Shown: positions 33,658 to 45,000 of the stretch, in pieces
Layout: the number at the start of each line of letters is the position of its first letter
How positions within the stretch are numbered: position 1 is the stretch's first letter
Assembly: GCA_911728455.2 (NCBI GenBank)
Contig: OU452236.1
Span: 9,703,195-9,767,194, forward strand
Origin: Marthasterias glacialis
Lineage: Eukaryota; Echinodermata; Asteroidea; Forcipulatida; Asteriidae
Reading direction: 5' to 3'
DNA: 64,000 nucleotides
Program-made: the position numbers and the translations under genes
Notes under the pieces: generated by a model
Told to the model about the DNA's origin: nothing
Databases searched by the model: none
Seen by the model: only the letters and a program-made list of their open reading frames with translations

Positions 33658-34897
33658 TATGGTCCAGCTAATGTGGGGAATCTCGAGCCAGGCAAAAAGA
33701 TGAAATGGTGCACGTGTGGACTCAGTAAAACTCAGCCATGGTGTGATGGTGAGTAGTGTTGAAACTCATTCTTCATATTTTTCATATCACACAATACTCT
33801 CGTAATGTGAAAGAGTGAAAAACCACTCTTTTTGTCCGCCATACCACTCTTGCAAAGAGCCATATGGCAGACAACTCTTTTTAGAGTGAAAAAACATGTA
33901 TTTTCACTAGATTCAGAGTAAAATTCACTCCACTTTCACTCAAACAAGAGTGGTGAAGAGTGAGTTTCACTCTCAAAAGAGCCAAACTGACACCACTCTG
34001 GCAAGGGAGTGAAATTTTCACTCTTTTACATTTAGAGAGTACGCCTTGAATCTGTACAATTATTTTACAATGCATGTATGTTTCCTGCACATGTACATGT
34101 GTATCTATGAGCCTATTGGAGTTAAATGACAGGGTGTTATTCAGCATTGCACATGCCTTCAGGTTTGACTTTTGTGTCATTGTTTTTTTTTTTTTTTTTT
34201 TTTTTTTTTTTGGGGGGGGCCCCAATATAAATCCCATACAAACGCTGTACAAACTGTCGAAAAAGTTTGACCCAAATCAATAGATTTATCCATTTGAGTG
34301 GCTTGTACATGTGTTGTTCTGCCCTCTCATCATTGTATTGTGGTGCAAATTGTCTTCATGTCTATAACATACACACTTTGTTTGTAAATCAATCATAGCT
34401 CTTTGTGAAATTGCCCCAGTGGTTGTGCGAGGCCTTTCAGTTCCTCGAATGTTGGATTCTGTGCCGTGACCCGTGGATGTGAAGGTTGTCTCTGTAACAG
34501 ATCGTAATAGTCCTTATGTTGGCTTGAAAACATATCAATGCAAAAAGAAATTTTATCAACTTTTGCTGTTGAGTCCTTTTTGAGTTTAAACAATATATGT
34601 TGCGTGCACTGCAATTGAGAAATATCAGTTTTGTTTTGTATGTTTTTTTTGTGTTTTACAGGTGCCCATAAAGGCACAGGTTTCAAATCTCTGAAGTGGA
34701 TAGTACCAGATAAGCCTCAATCTCTCTACTCGATCTGTTTGTGCAAACACACTAAGGATCCACCCTTCTGTGATGCAACACATACTAACCTACCAGAAAC
34801 TGTAGAACAGTTAAAGAAAGCCTGCCCAGTTAAAGATGATCATCAAACCAAGTGTCCTAAACTCTGTACCAAATGTGGATGGGTGCCAGATTTTTGA
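33658..34897 (+). CDS. CISD3: CISD3-like protein with two CDGSH iron-sulfur motifs (last two exons)
   Basis: Exon 33658-33748 (phase 0 to 1) joins exon 34662-34897 (stop TGA 34895-34897). The first motif, WCTCGLSKTQPWCDGAH, keeps all three Cys and the His that bind a 2Fe-2S cluster. The second, CLCKHTKDPPFCDATH, keeps the ligands but has Ala where Gly is usual. Two motifs per chain are the mark of CISD3 (mitochondrial inner NEET protein), in contrast to the single motif of CISD1 and CISD2. The C-terminus adds a Cys-bearing tail (KCPKLCTKCGWVPDF) not present in the human protein as I recall it. The first exon with the transit peptide was not found; a 30-nt phase-0 segment at 33471-33500 is a weak candidate for a middle exon. 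The gene converges on the CCP gene. Confidence 0.85.
33835..34035. repeat. ACTCTTT/AAAGAGT-rich repeat in CISD3 intron
   Basis: AGAGTGAAA, CACTCTT and GTTTCACTCTC-type strings recur in both orientations. The outer ends (GTGAAAGAGTGAAAAACCACTC near 33807, cut here; TTTTCACTCTTTTACATTTAG near 34015) are loosely mirrored. It is probably a small MITE. Confidence 0.5.
34182..34211 (+). repeat. Poly(T) run
   Basis: About 29 uninterrupted T, followed by a run of G, in the CISD3 intron. It could be the reversed poly(A) tail of a retroposed sequence, but nothing upstream or downstream identifies one. Confidence 0.85.
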
Positions 34898-36553
34898 TGA
34901 TGTCTTTTTCCCTCCAGAGGGATGTTCAATTAATCTAGACTCTTTTTATATTATTCGGTGCTTTAAAAAATACTGACAGTTGATTTTGAAGGAAAGGATT
35001 AAACTACATGAAGTAGAAATGTCATGACGAGACACAATTTACTGACCATTCCATCCCATTTTGTACAGGTATTGAAGTTTTAACAAAACTTTCAAACCAT
35101 GTAGGCATAATTTGCCCTTAAAATTGTGAAGTATCTGCATTATGTCTGATTAATGTGAATTACCATTGTGATTATTAGTGCAATGTACATGTCGCCCCTG
35201 GTTGTGTTATGCATGGTAGATGTTTCAAAATGTTGGTTTTAATTGTAAAGGCCAGTCCATTGTGGATATCCTGTTCAAATGTTTTTTGCCTGAACTACAT
35301 CGCAACTTTAATACCCGGTAGTGTTGATTTATTTTGCACCACATTGTGATACTGATGCAAAACACTAACTGCCAACATGGCGCAAGAGCATGAAGAGCCT
35401 GCGTTCTTCAGGGAGCGAGCATAAATGCATCTCAGTAATGGCAGTAAACACTCGTACATTATGGAATTGAACTAAATTGGCCTTTATTACGCTGAAGGTT
35501 TATGCAAACGTTAAGTTTTTCCAGGTTTTGAGTGTTGTAGTTCATATTTTATTGTCTACTCTAGGAAATACTCTGCTCCCCTCTCCTTGCCAGGACTCAA
35601 ACAAAATTCTGTATGCACAACACTGATCTCCAGGCGAAATATATGGCAGTAACCAAACAATGGTCCACTCTGGCTGACATGACCATTGAGTTATACACAC
35701 TGCAATGCTTTTGTGATGGATTCCTGATGTACATGTTCCTCTGAATTGCAAGAACAATAAGAATATTTCAATATAGGTTTAACGTATACTTAAAACCGTT
35801 AAAAATGAATTGAGCATTAAATTTAACTGCCTGATATCTTTTATATGTTAACACAATCGCCATAAAGATGGTAATGCTAGATGCCATATACAAAGCAGCT
35901 TTTTATTTTATTTAATTAAAGATACCATGTTTAAATTAATGGTCTAAAGTAACTAAGTCCAATAGAGAGGTTGCATGACCCCGGAAAAAGTTCATTTCAC
36001 AGCCATGTTGGATACAGCAAAAATAAAAAACCCAAATACAAACTCAATGGCTGGCGCGTCTGCTGCTGAATGATTTCCAGCGCTTGTTTGTGCACACAGC
36101 ATTAGAAAAAGGTCTCGGTGACGTCACGTGAAACTTCTCTATATTGTACCAAACTAAATGATGTTAAATCATTATTGCCAACAGGCAATGTGGAAAATGT
36201 CAGTGTGCATGACATATCAAATGTCTAGATGATTTAGGTATTGGCCAGAGTAGGCTTACGTCTCAATTTTACAATTTTTGTATTACAAGTATAAAATCAA
36301 TAAATGAGGAGCCTTTTAGCACCATGAATAAAAATAGGAAAATATAAAAAAAAGAAAAACAATCAGTAAAATTTGTCTGTTTTCAATAGCGATTGAATAA
36401 TACTTATTATAAGCCCATTACTACAACTACCGTACTCTAAGTATTCCTTTCCCCCCCCCCTTGCATATACTTGTTTGTCCAATTAGGTGCTTTGGTTTGT
36501 CAAAATATGTTGAGAGATACTAGCTTTGCTGCTGCTGTAACTCAGTTACCATA
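34898..36553. other. CISD3 3' region and intergenic
   Basis: AATAAA at 36299-36304 is a distant poly(A) candidate for CISD3. On the minus strand, an exon-like Cys-rich frame lies at about 35757-35542 after an acceptor-like TTGCAATTCAG. It could in principle extend the CCP/FIMAC gene, but it matches no module and I do not call it. Confidence 0.35.
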
Positions 36554-36681
36554 TTGGTAAGTGATGACGTTTTAGAGCCGGAAGTGCAGTGTAATGAATG
36601 TTCATGTACATGTACATGTGCATGTATGTATACCATTCATTTACATTGCACTTCCGGCTCCAACACGTCATCACTTACCAA
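36554..36681. mobile_element. Palindromic MITE
   Basis: TTGGTAAGTGATGACG, GAGCCGGAAGTGCA and GTAATGAATG mirror CATTCATTTAC, TGCACTTCCGGCTC and CGTCATCACTTACCAA. The arms are about 50 bp, and a loop of alternating ACATGT lies between them. Confidence 0.8.
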
Positions 36682-37575
36682 CAGGATAGCTTCAAAAAGC
36701 TTTTAATGTCGCACACATGCTAAAAATCTGTGATATTTCATCAGAAGTTCTTAAATTTCGTACAGAATTTCGATTTTTTCACTTGAAAGTAGGTCCATGT
36801 CCATTGCCCAATAATGATAACGTACATGTAGGGGTGTGAATGGGGCAAATTAAGGGATCCTCACAACCACTTTTACAACGCACTCCATTTGGTTTGGTTG
36901 CATTTCTTTCCCTTTCATACTGTACAAGTTTATAGCGACATACAAGCGAAAACCCCAACAGATATAGGCCTACATTTTGAACTTAAAAACGAAAACAAGT
37001 TTTGTATACACAACATATTTTAAATTCAATTAAAATGTATGTTAAACAGACTATTTGTAAACAAAGGTAACAGCAGTGGTATCGCCCTTGTTTAAGTCTT
37101 TCAAGAATCATTTGACAAACTTTGGTTACATATTTGTTTTTCCATTTTGTGTGTGTTTCATTGTAAGTGCTAAAACTGAATGTAAATAGTAAATAAATCA
37201 ACTTTATGTTTAGAGAGAACCTTTTGTATAATCATTTGGCAACTTGTTTCATTTGCTTGAAAGTAAAACATTACCATCCCTTCACTGGTTCTAGCTTCAC
37301 TTCCCTCTGAACAGACCCTCTGAGTCTGAAAAAGACGAATCTTCAGCAAATAGACCTGCAATAGTTGCCTCGTTGAACTCTATGGCGGGAAAAAAAGCAA
37401 CAGGTATCACATCTTGAAATATTATCCATTATTATAATTTAGGTACCATTTGTGGACAAATGTAGTGGACAAAATAAAAAAAATAAAATAAAATAAAAAA
37501 TGACTATATCTGGTGAAAAGTGTGACCTTGTGAAATTGAACAACTGTGTCAAATTTATTTAATATTGGTTAAGAA

Positions 37576-37735
37576 CAGTGGCGTATAGACATTTTTCATG
37601 ATGAGGGGTGGGGGCAAGCGGGGAAAAAGAAATAATAAAAACAAATCATTTGTGCATTTCCCCCATTTCATTTAGGGCGAATGGGGGAGGGTGTAGAGTG
37701 TCCCCACTCCCCCTGCCCCCCAGGTTAGGCCACTG
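37576..37735. mobile_element. MITE with CAGTGGC ends
   Basis: CAGTGGCGTA at 37576 mirrors TAGGCCACTG ending 37735, enclosing G-rich then C-rich stretches. Similar GGCGTAACC/GGTTACACC strings occur near 42890 and 62425. Confidence 0.55.
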
Positions 37736-37941
37736 GTCCAAAAAACTATTAAGTATTCATTTAGTGAACATTGTAATTGGGAAATAAATCATGTCAAGTC
37801 ACATTACACCTACAAGGCAAGTTGGGTTTCCTCAGTGTTTTGGTTTTACTTTTTCAGTTACAAATTAAGTAAATAAGGTATAATAGCAACCTTCACTTCA
37901 ATCGCTCGCTACTCCTTAACCCGTTCGAGACCATAGTGCAT

Positions 37942-38110
37942 GGGTGTGAGAATTCAGCTTTTAAGCCGATTTCAGCTTTTTTTGTTCAGATTTTTACTCA
38001 GAATTTCAGCTTTTTTTGTACACCTGCTCTTTACAAAACTATGGGAACTTTTTAAATTTCAGCTTTTTGCTAGCTTTTTCAGCTTTTTTTGTTTGTGGCC
38101 ACTCACACCC
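37942..38110. mobile_element. MITE with GGGTGTGAG ends and TTTCAGC repeats
   Basis: GGGTGTGAG at 37942 mirrors CTCACACCC at 38102-38110. The interior repeats TTTCAGCTTTTT about six times. Confidence 0.6.
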
Positions 38111-38791
38111 TTGATAGTGGCTGAAAGCGGATTGTACCAAAATGTCCACTTAGGGACTGCAAACTGCCACAAGATTTTACTTAATTACTCTACTTAACCA
38201 AAATGGGACTGTTTTTTAAATGACAATTCCCTATTTCTTTTACATTCTGAGCCTTTCTGTTATCTAATCTTTCGTGATTTTCAATTTTCAAACTTGTGAT
38301 GCCCACTCGCACTCGCACGCTTCTCTTATTTTGCTGAACGACGTATTTTCCTTTTCATAAAAATAAAAAATAAGGTGAAAATCAGGAAAGATAACAGAAA
38401 GTCTCTGAATATAAAAGAACGAGGGAATTGCAATTAAAACAAATCCGCAGCAGGCCACGGCCCCGATGCTTTTACAGTTTGAGCTGCCCACTGTTATTAG
38501 TGTCCGCCCCCTCCCATTACCATATACCTTCGATTTGCCTTGACAAAAAGCAAAAATGATAAGAATTACGTTGTTATTTCACATTCTGGTAATGTACCAA
38601 AATTTCAAAATAATCTCCTCCCCCATACTTTCCAACACGGATTTACGCCACTGCCATCGACACCATCATTATTATTATTTCTTTTTCGACCAAAGCAATA
38701 CAGATTGAACAAACAGGTTACGTAATGCAATTAAAAGAAAGGATAAAATGCAAAAAGCATACAAAAGTATGTTTATGTAAACGTTTGCATT

Positions 38792-39054
38792 CTAACCTTG
38801 TCTACATGGTCCTTGATAATCCACTTCAATGTCTTTTTCAAGTAGACATCCAGCAGCCTTGAGTTGACAGATACTTGTGTAATTGTTTCCATCAGTTCCA
38901 CAATAAGACCCATCTTCCTCTTCCTCACATTGCCGAGGATTAATACAGCTACATCTCCACTGACCATGGTCAGTTCTAATACATCTCTCCCATATCTCAC
39001 AGTCACCTCCACAATCTAATACTGCCTGCTCGGTTGTAGTAAGATCAACCTTTT
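38792..39054 (-). CDS. FIMAC/Kazal-like module exon (possibly terminal)
   Basis: After the acceptor CTACAG at 39055, 86 codons include CGGDCEIWERC, a CSC triplet followed by INPRQC, YCGTDGNNYTSIC, AAGC and a final GPC. The Trp-x-x-Cys, Cys-x-Cys-x5-Cys and later Cys spacing resembles the FIMAC modules of factor I, C6 and C7, a follistatin/Kazal-type fold. The frame meets TAG two codons after CRQ, so the exon may be terminal. CAAG followed by GTTAGA at 38796 could instead be a phase-1 donor. I favour the stop but cannot decide. Confidence 0.8.
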
Positions 39055-42000
39055 CTGTAGATTGAAAACAAAGTTTTGTTTTTATATCCATTGTGTTTCC
39101 AACTCTTGCTTATTTTATGTGTCACAGATGCACTTATTACCTCCTATAATTATGTATCTGTCTTTAACCTAACAAAACATTGATACTTTTTGGAAAAACT
39201 TCAGGGAACTTTTATGATTTGATAATTGTTGTGATTATTTCTGATATAATATTATTTCTTAAAACTATACTTTTCAAAATATTAAGGGGTCAGCCTAAGT
39301 TGTCAACAGTACTTTTTTACAGAGAGTACTGCTTTTAAAGATTTACAAATTGTTTGTACTTCTCACCATTTCTTGTGCATTTCAGTATCAGCAGCATGAA
39401 TATAACAGTAAATACCCAATGCAACAGCATAATCAATCTCAATGTCTGCTATACATGATTTTTTTTCAGTAATTCCAATGTACTTTTGTGGCACTTCCTC
39501 TGTTTAATCTACTTCTTAAGTATCAAAATGTTCATTCCTTATTCCATATAAAGGCGGACACAGTCTCTGACTCTCCTGTACTTTTTGTATGACCATTAAT
39601 AAGAGAATGTTGAAAACTGTAAACGGCTCTTACATCATCTATAACTAATAATCTCCTTCCCCGGCCCCCAAAAAGTTCATGAAAGTTTTTCAAATATGGT
39701 ACTTATTTTAACTTTAAGTTTGGTTGAAGCGAAACAAATGTATATTCTCCTCTCTTTTTACCCAAGCAAAATTTGTTCCCCTTTATGTTAAACAGCACAA
39801 CATGACATTTCTTATAAAAGAAACGAATATTTCTGAAAAGAACTTGAGTCTTTGCAAGACACACATGGAACAGGTCCAGAAATTGTGCTGTTCTTACATA
39901 AATCTTTAAAGACAGGAAGTTTGAATGCATTTCCTATGAGCTTTTGGCAGTTGAAAGGAGCCAGTTTGTGTGACGTGGGCGTGGCTTACAGGGGAATTAC
40001 ATCACACTTACCAAAGGATACACAATATGATTGACATTTAGAGAGGGTGCCCTTCTAAGGAGGTTACACTATTTAAAGACAGGATCGACTTGATGGTTGT
40101 CATGGTGGTGGAGTGTGTGGTTAAAGACTCTATTTCATTTATTGATAGGGGTGAAATGGAGGTGGTGTGGGCTGAGTGAAAAAATGTATAATACTAGTAA
40201 TCTGTTTTTGTGTTGTATACATGTATAGACCCCTAATGCTAATGAGCCAACTACCTCAATCTTTTCTAGTAAGAGTGAAAAAAGAAAACAAGGGTAACTA
40301 TAGACCTATGTAATTCATTTGTGTGTCACATAGTTTATATTATTGAGAAAAAAGTGTAAGTGCAACTACTGCACTTTCATAACTTTCATGACATGATCAA
40401 CGCTGATCACTTTGCTTTTCTCTGGAACCATTCTGCACAATTTTGTTTGCATTGTGTAATTGATGACTTTGATGAAGCATTCAACAAGCATGAAATTATG
40501 GGTGGTTTGTTTGGGGAAAATGTTCAATGAATAATATAATTATAAAGGCCCTTCTCAAACGACAGAAAAGAGTAGCCCAAAATATCTCCAATAATTTCAA
40601 CTACATGAACTCTCATGGCAAATAAGCAATTATCCTGGCAAACCTTAAAACAAAGATTACATTTTTATGTAGCCTGCCTAATGTATAAATGTGTCCAAGG
40701 GCTTGCACTAAGTAGACTATGAAATGTACTTCAATAGGCATAATCCTAATGGGCATGGAATATACCAGAAATGCAGACTCTTTTTTCACATTGTTTTCTC
40801 TAAACCTAAAGTTGATTGTTTTAAACAGTCATTTAAGTTTGCTGGTGCAAAAGTTTGGAGCAATATTCTTACTTCAATTTAGAATTCTCCCTCTGTTGAC
40901 AATTTTAAATGTTTATATTATAAGAAACTTTATTTTAAGTAGTTGCCCCTCTATTTTACTTTTCGATACTGTACTGTTTTGCTCGTCTTGATGCGTTTTG
41001 CCATATTTAGTCCGTTGTATTTGTTGGCCTACAGGATGTTGATTTAAAAACAGCTTTTGCTGATCTTTTTATCCTGTTTAAAGATATTGAAATGAATAAT
41101 AAATAAATAAACTTTCAAAAGTGTCTATACCGTAGAAGTTCCATGGCTAACACAATAATGCCTGTCATATTACAACCTTGAAGTTTCAAGTGTTAATCAT
41201 TAAAAATCATGTATCGTTTAATGAAAATCTTACCTTCACAATATGGAATAGAGTTTGACCAAGTACCACCAGGTTGACATTCTAAGTCATCATCACCAAC
41301 TAATCTATATCCAAGACGGCAAGCAAATGCTACAATTGAACCTACTGAAGTTCCTCCACTCCTCACAATGATCTGTGGATCATCACTTCTGATCTCAGAA
41401 CAGTTTAGAGCTGCAGTCATAATAAATCATTTAATACCAGAAGTTATTCACTCTAGCAATTGCAGTCAAAATAAATCATTCAATATCACATTATTCACAC
41501 TATAGCAATTAGTGTATACAACGGGTAGAGCAGGACCATTGCAGATGTCACCTTTGCACTTCAGTGTGCATCTCAAGCTTATTTATGCCTCGTCTTGTTC
41601 GCCCAATGAATGACAGCTAGGACAGCTAGGACAGTTAAATATTGCAATATTTAACTGTCAATATATTGATGTAAAACAAGGTCACTAGGATCTGATCCTG
41701 CCATGGCAGATGACATTCCCAAAACTCCAAACAAACTTTTTCGTGACATCCCTGAAATATTTTAGGTGCTACATTTCATTTTAACTGGTGTTAAAAAGTG
41801 ATGATTTTTTAGCAATCTCTTATATTTTCCATAAATATTAGAAGTTAAAGAAATTGTAAGTTTTGATTTGGGCTGAAAGAGTCATACAGGCTTTTGAATG
41901 GCTCATGGTTGGTTCATATATGTATATGAATAGTACATGTATTCAAAGCTATGGAAACTACCAACAATGTTAAAATGTTTCTAAAACACAGGATTCAAAT

Positions 42001-45000
42001 GAAAGTCAAGTTTGATACTTACATCTACAGAATGGAAAGAAACTTGGTGACCATCGACCAAGATTGCATTTAAAGATGGAGTCTCCAACAAGCTGGAACC
42101 CGTCATTGCATTCAAACAACACTGATTTTGTTATTTTGAAATCATTCCCGATACGTCTACCATTCAAAAGTGGAGCTGGTTCTGGACAAGAGACAGCTAA
42201 AGAGACAATAAGTTTTACTTACTATTTAACCACTGAAAGCAATGATGAAGAAGCTTATGGTTTTAATTGGCCTATTGGGAAAAAATGACAATTATAACAA
42301 ACCTACAACCAAAGGACCTTACACCATTCTCCCTAAGTATCATTTAAAGCTTTGCATGGTGTAAGAACAAAATAAATAAGCTTTTGAGTGACGATCATAA
42401 GGAGAAAATCTCTCTTTGGTGAGAAGTGGTGCATCTTGGAAGAACCAGAATTGAGAAAAAGTCTCTCTCCTTTTTATTTTAATTATTCTCCCTGTTCGCT
42501 TCAAAGCCTAAATTTCTTAGGAGTGAGCAGCCAAGTACAATAACAGGTGCGACCATCTCATTTGACAGCTAGTCAGGGATGGTAAGAAACGTTGAGTGTC
42601 ATTTCACAATCAAATCCATCATACAATCTGATGACTCAAGTTATGAGTAGTTGAAGCTCACCAACATGACCAACAACATTTAGGACTTACACATGGTAAT
42701 ATTTAACAATTGAAATTAGTTAATTGTTACTGCTCGATACTTTAGTTGTCATTTCACTTGACACTAGTTCTTCAGTCCAGCATTAATAAAAGTCTTCACT
42801 CACTATGTCACAGTCTCCAAGGAATTCAAGTGATGTAAGTTAAGGTGACAGCAATACCTTGTATGCTTTATAGCTACAACAGTTGCATCGGCGTAACCAG
42901 GATTTGTTCATTGGGTGGGGGAGGGGGAACCTAGGAGGGGGGCATTGCTTTTTAGTGGGGGGGGGGGGGGGCAGAGGCCATGTTTTTTAATGAATTACTT
43001 GTATCTACATGTTTAAATGAGGGGCACCTGGGGGGCACTGGAAATTTGTACCCTCCTACAAGAAGAAAAAGAAAAAAACAAAGAAGAAAATAATCATAAC
43101 TAGACATAGGTTTTTGTGACATCACAAAAACAAGGTGTTCGGATTATAGTACTTAAAGTTGTTATTTGATGTAGCAACTAAAGTATCTAAATAATATGAA
43201 CATGAAATTGTTCTTTAAAAGATAATATTTAATTTGTAACAGAGAAGGACCTTCCCTCACCTTGGTATTTGGTGAAAGAATCCTGTTCCAAGCTCTTACC
43301 AATCTTAATTGACGAGCTACTTCAGGTTTGACCGGAAGTAGACATCACAAGCCACGCAATATGCAACAGAGGACCATCCCAAACCTTGTTATTTTGTGAA
43401 AGAATCATGTTCCTAGCTCTTACTAATTTTAAATGAGGAGCTACTTCCAGTTTGACCGGAAGTAGAGGTTACAAAGGTCACTTTATGTTTCACAAAGAAA
43501 GACCTTACCTAACCTTGATATTTCTCAAAACAATCATGTTCCTAACTCTAACCACTCTTACACGAGGAGCTACTTCCGGTTTGACCGGAAGTAGGGGTCA
43601 CCCAATGTGCAACAGAGAATGAACTTTCCGAACCTTGGTATTTGGTGAAAGAATCATGTTCCTAGCTCTTAGCATTTTTAAATAAAGAGCTACTTCCTAC
43701 TTCTTAAAATATGAATTTTTGAAAATTTCCAACATTTTCAACTTCCGGTTTGAACCGGAAGACAAGGTCAAATAGGGGTCATGTCTGTAGGGCGATTACG
43801 CAGTTTTAGATGACCTTTCCGATGATGTAAAGATTGTAAAAATCCATTGTGTACTTCAGGAGTTATGTTTTGTCTCCTTGCCATATGCTACCTATGTATG
43901 AAGTTTCAAGGTTATATGACCTTCGGAAGTGTGCATTTGAAGGTGGACAATCGCCAGGGAGAAGAAGAAGTATTTAAAAAAAAAACGAACAAAACCAAGA
44001 GGTTATCGGACCAGAGTCCGAACACCTAAAAAACCGAACAAAATCAAGAGGTGTTCCGGGCTGAGAGCCCGAACACCTAAAAAGCCGTTACAATTAGTGT
44101 TGTAGCACCATTGTTTTCAAACTTGTTACCAGAGGACGCTGTTTAATGTAATGACGTCATCAGTTTTAAACTTGAAAACGCAGAGTCCTTTACCTACTCA
44201 CACACTGAAACCACTGTCCAAAGCTCGTTTTATACTGACCAAAGAACTGAAAAATAATGGCTTTATAACAATTGTTTCCTTCAACTTCCGGTTTGAACCG
44301 CAATACAAGGTCAAATTGGGGTCATTTCTTTGAGATATTTAAATAGTTTCCAAAAGACCTTTGCGATGATGTGTAGATTGTAAAAATCCATTGTGCACTT
44401 CAGGAGCTCTGATTTAATTAATAAACTTTGATTTATTGTAACTCAACATCTGATGACGTCATCATGACGTCATCGTTTTATTTCGCGTCTTCATATTGAG
44501 GTTCAAATATATGCACAGTTTCAAGGATCAGTTTAATTTCAATTTTGAGTTATTTATTTGGAGAAAATTTTGGAGGAATGAAACATTTAAAGCAACATAA
44601 TGGTCTCTATGAGACACCGTATAACGCATGGTTTTGATTTTGTTTGATATATTAAAAGTGAAATCAAATAAAACCTTTAAATATGAATATGAAAATAATT
44701 AAAAAGAGCTTTATCATATGTATTTCATGGGGACTTCCGGTTTGGACAGGAAGCGAGGTCAACTCAGGTCACTAAGAATTATAAAGACCCGCTTACATTT
44801 TTTGTAACTCGACTCCTGGAGGAGAAACAAGTTACCTTTTTGATTTTAACTGCCAGGAAAAACAATGTTTTCGTACTTTCCAAAGTGTTCCTTTTCCACG
44901 CAGTGCAATTGGCTGCCGCCAGGTTGTCTGTTCAAAATAGTATTCATATTGCCTTTATCAAAACATTAACTCTTGCTGCCCTCCGTTTTGTTCGGCATCT

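Noticed and set aside
35542-35757. Cys-containing minus-strand frame after an acceptor-like site, possible last exon of the CCP/FIMAC gene
   Set aside because: It requires a shifted acceptor to keep phase, matches no module, and an in-frame stop already follows the FIMAC module.
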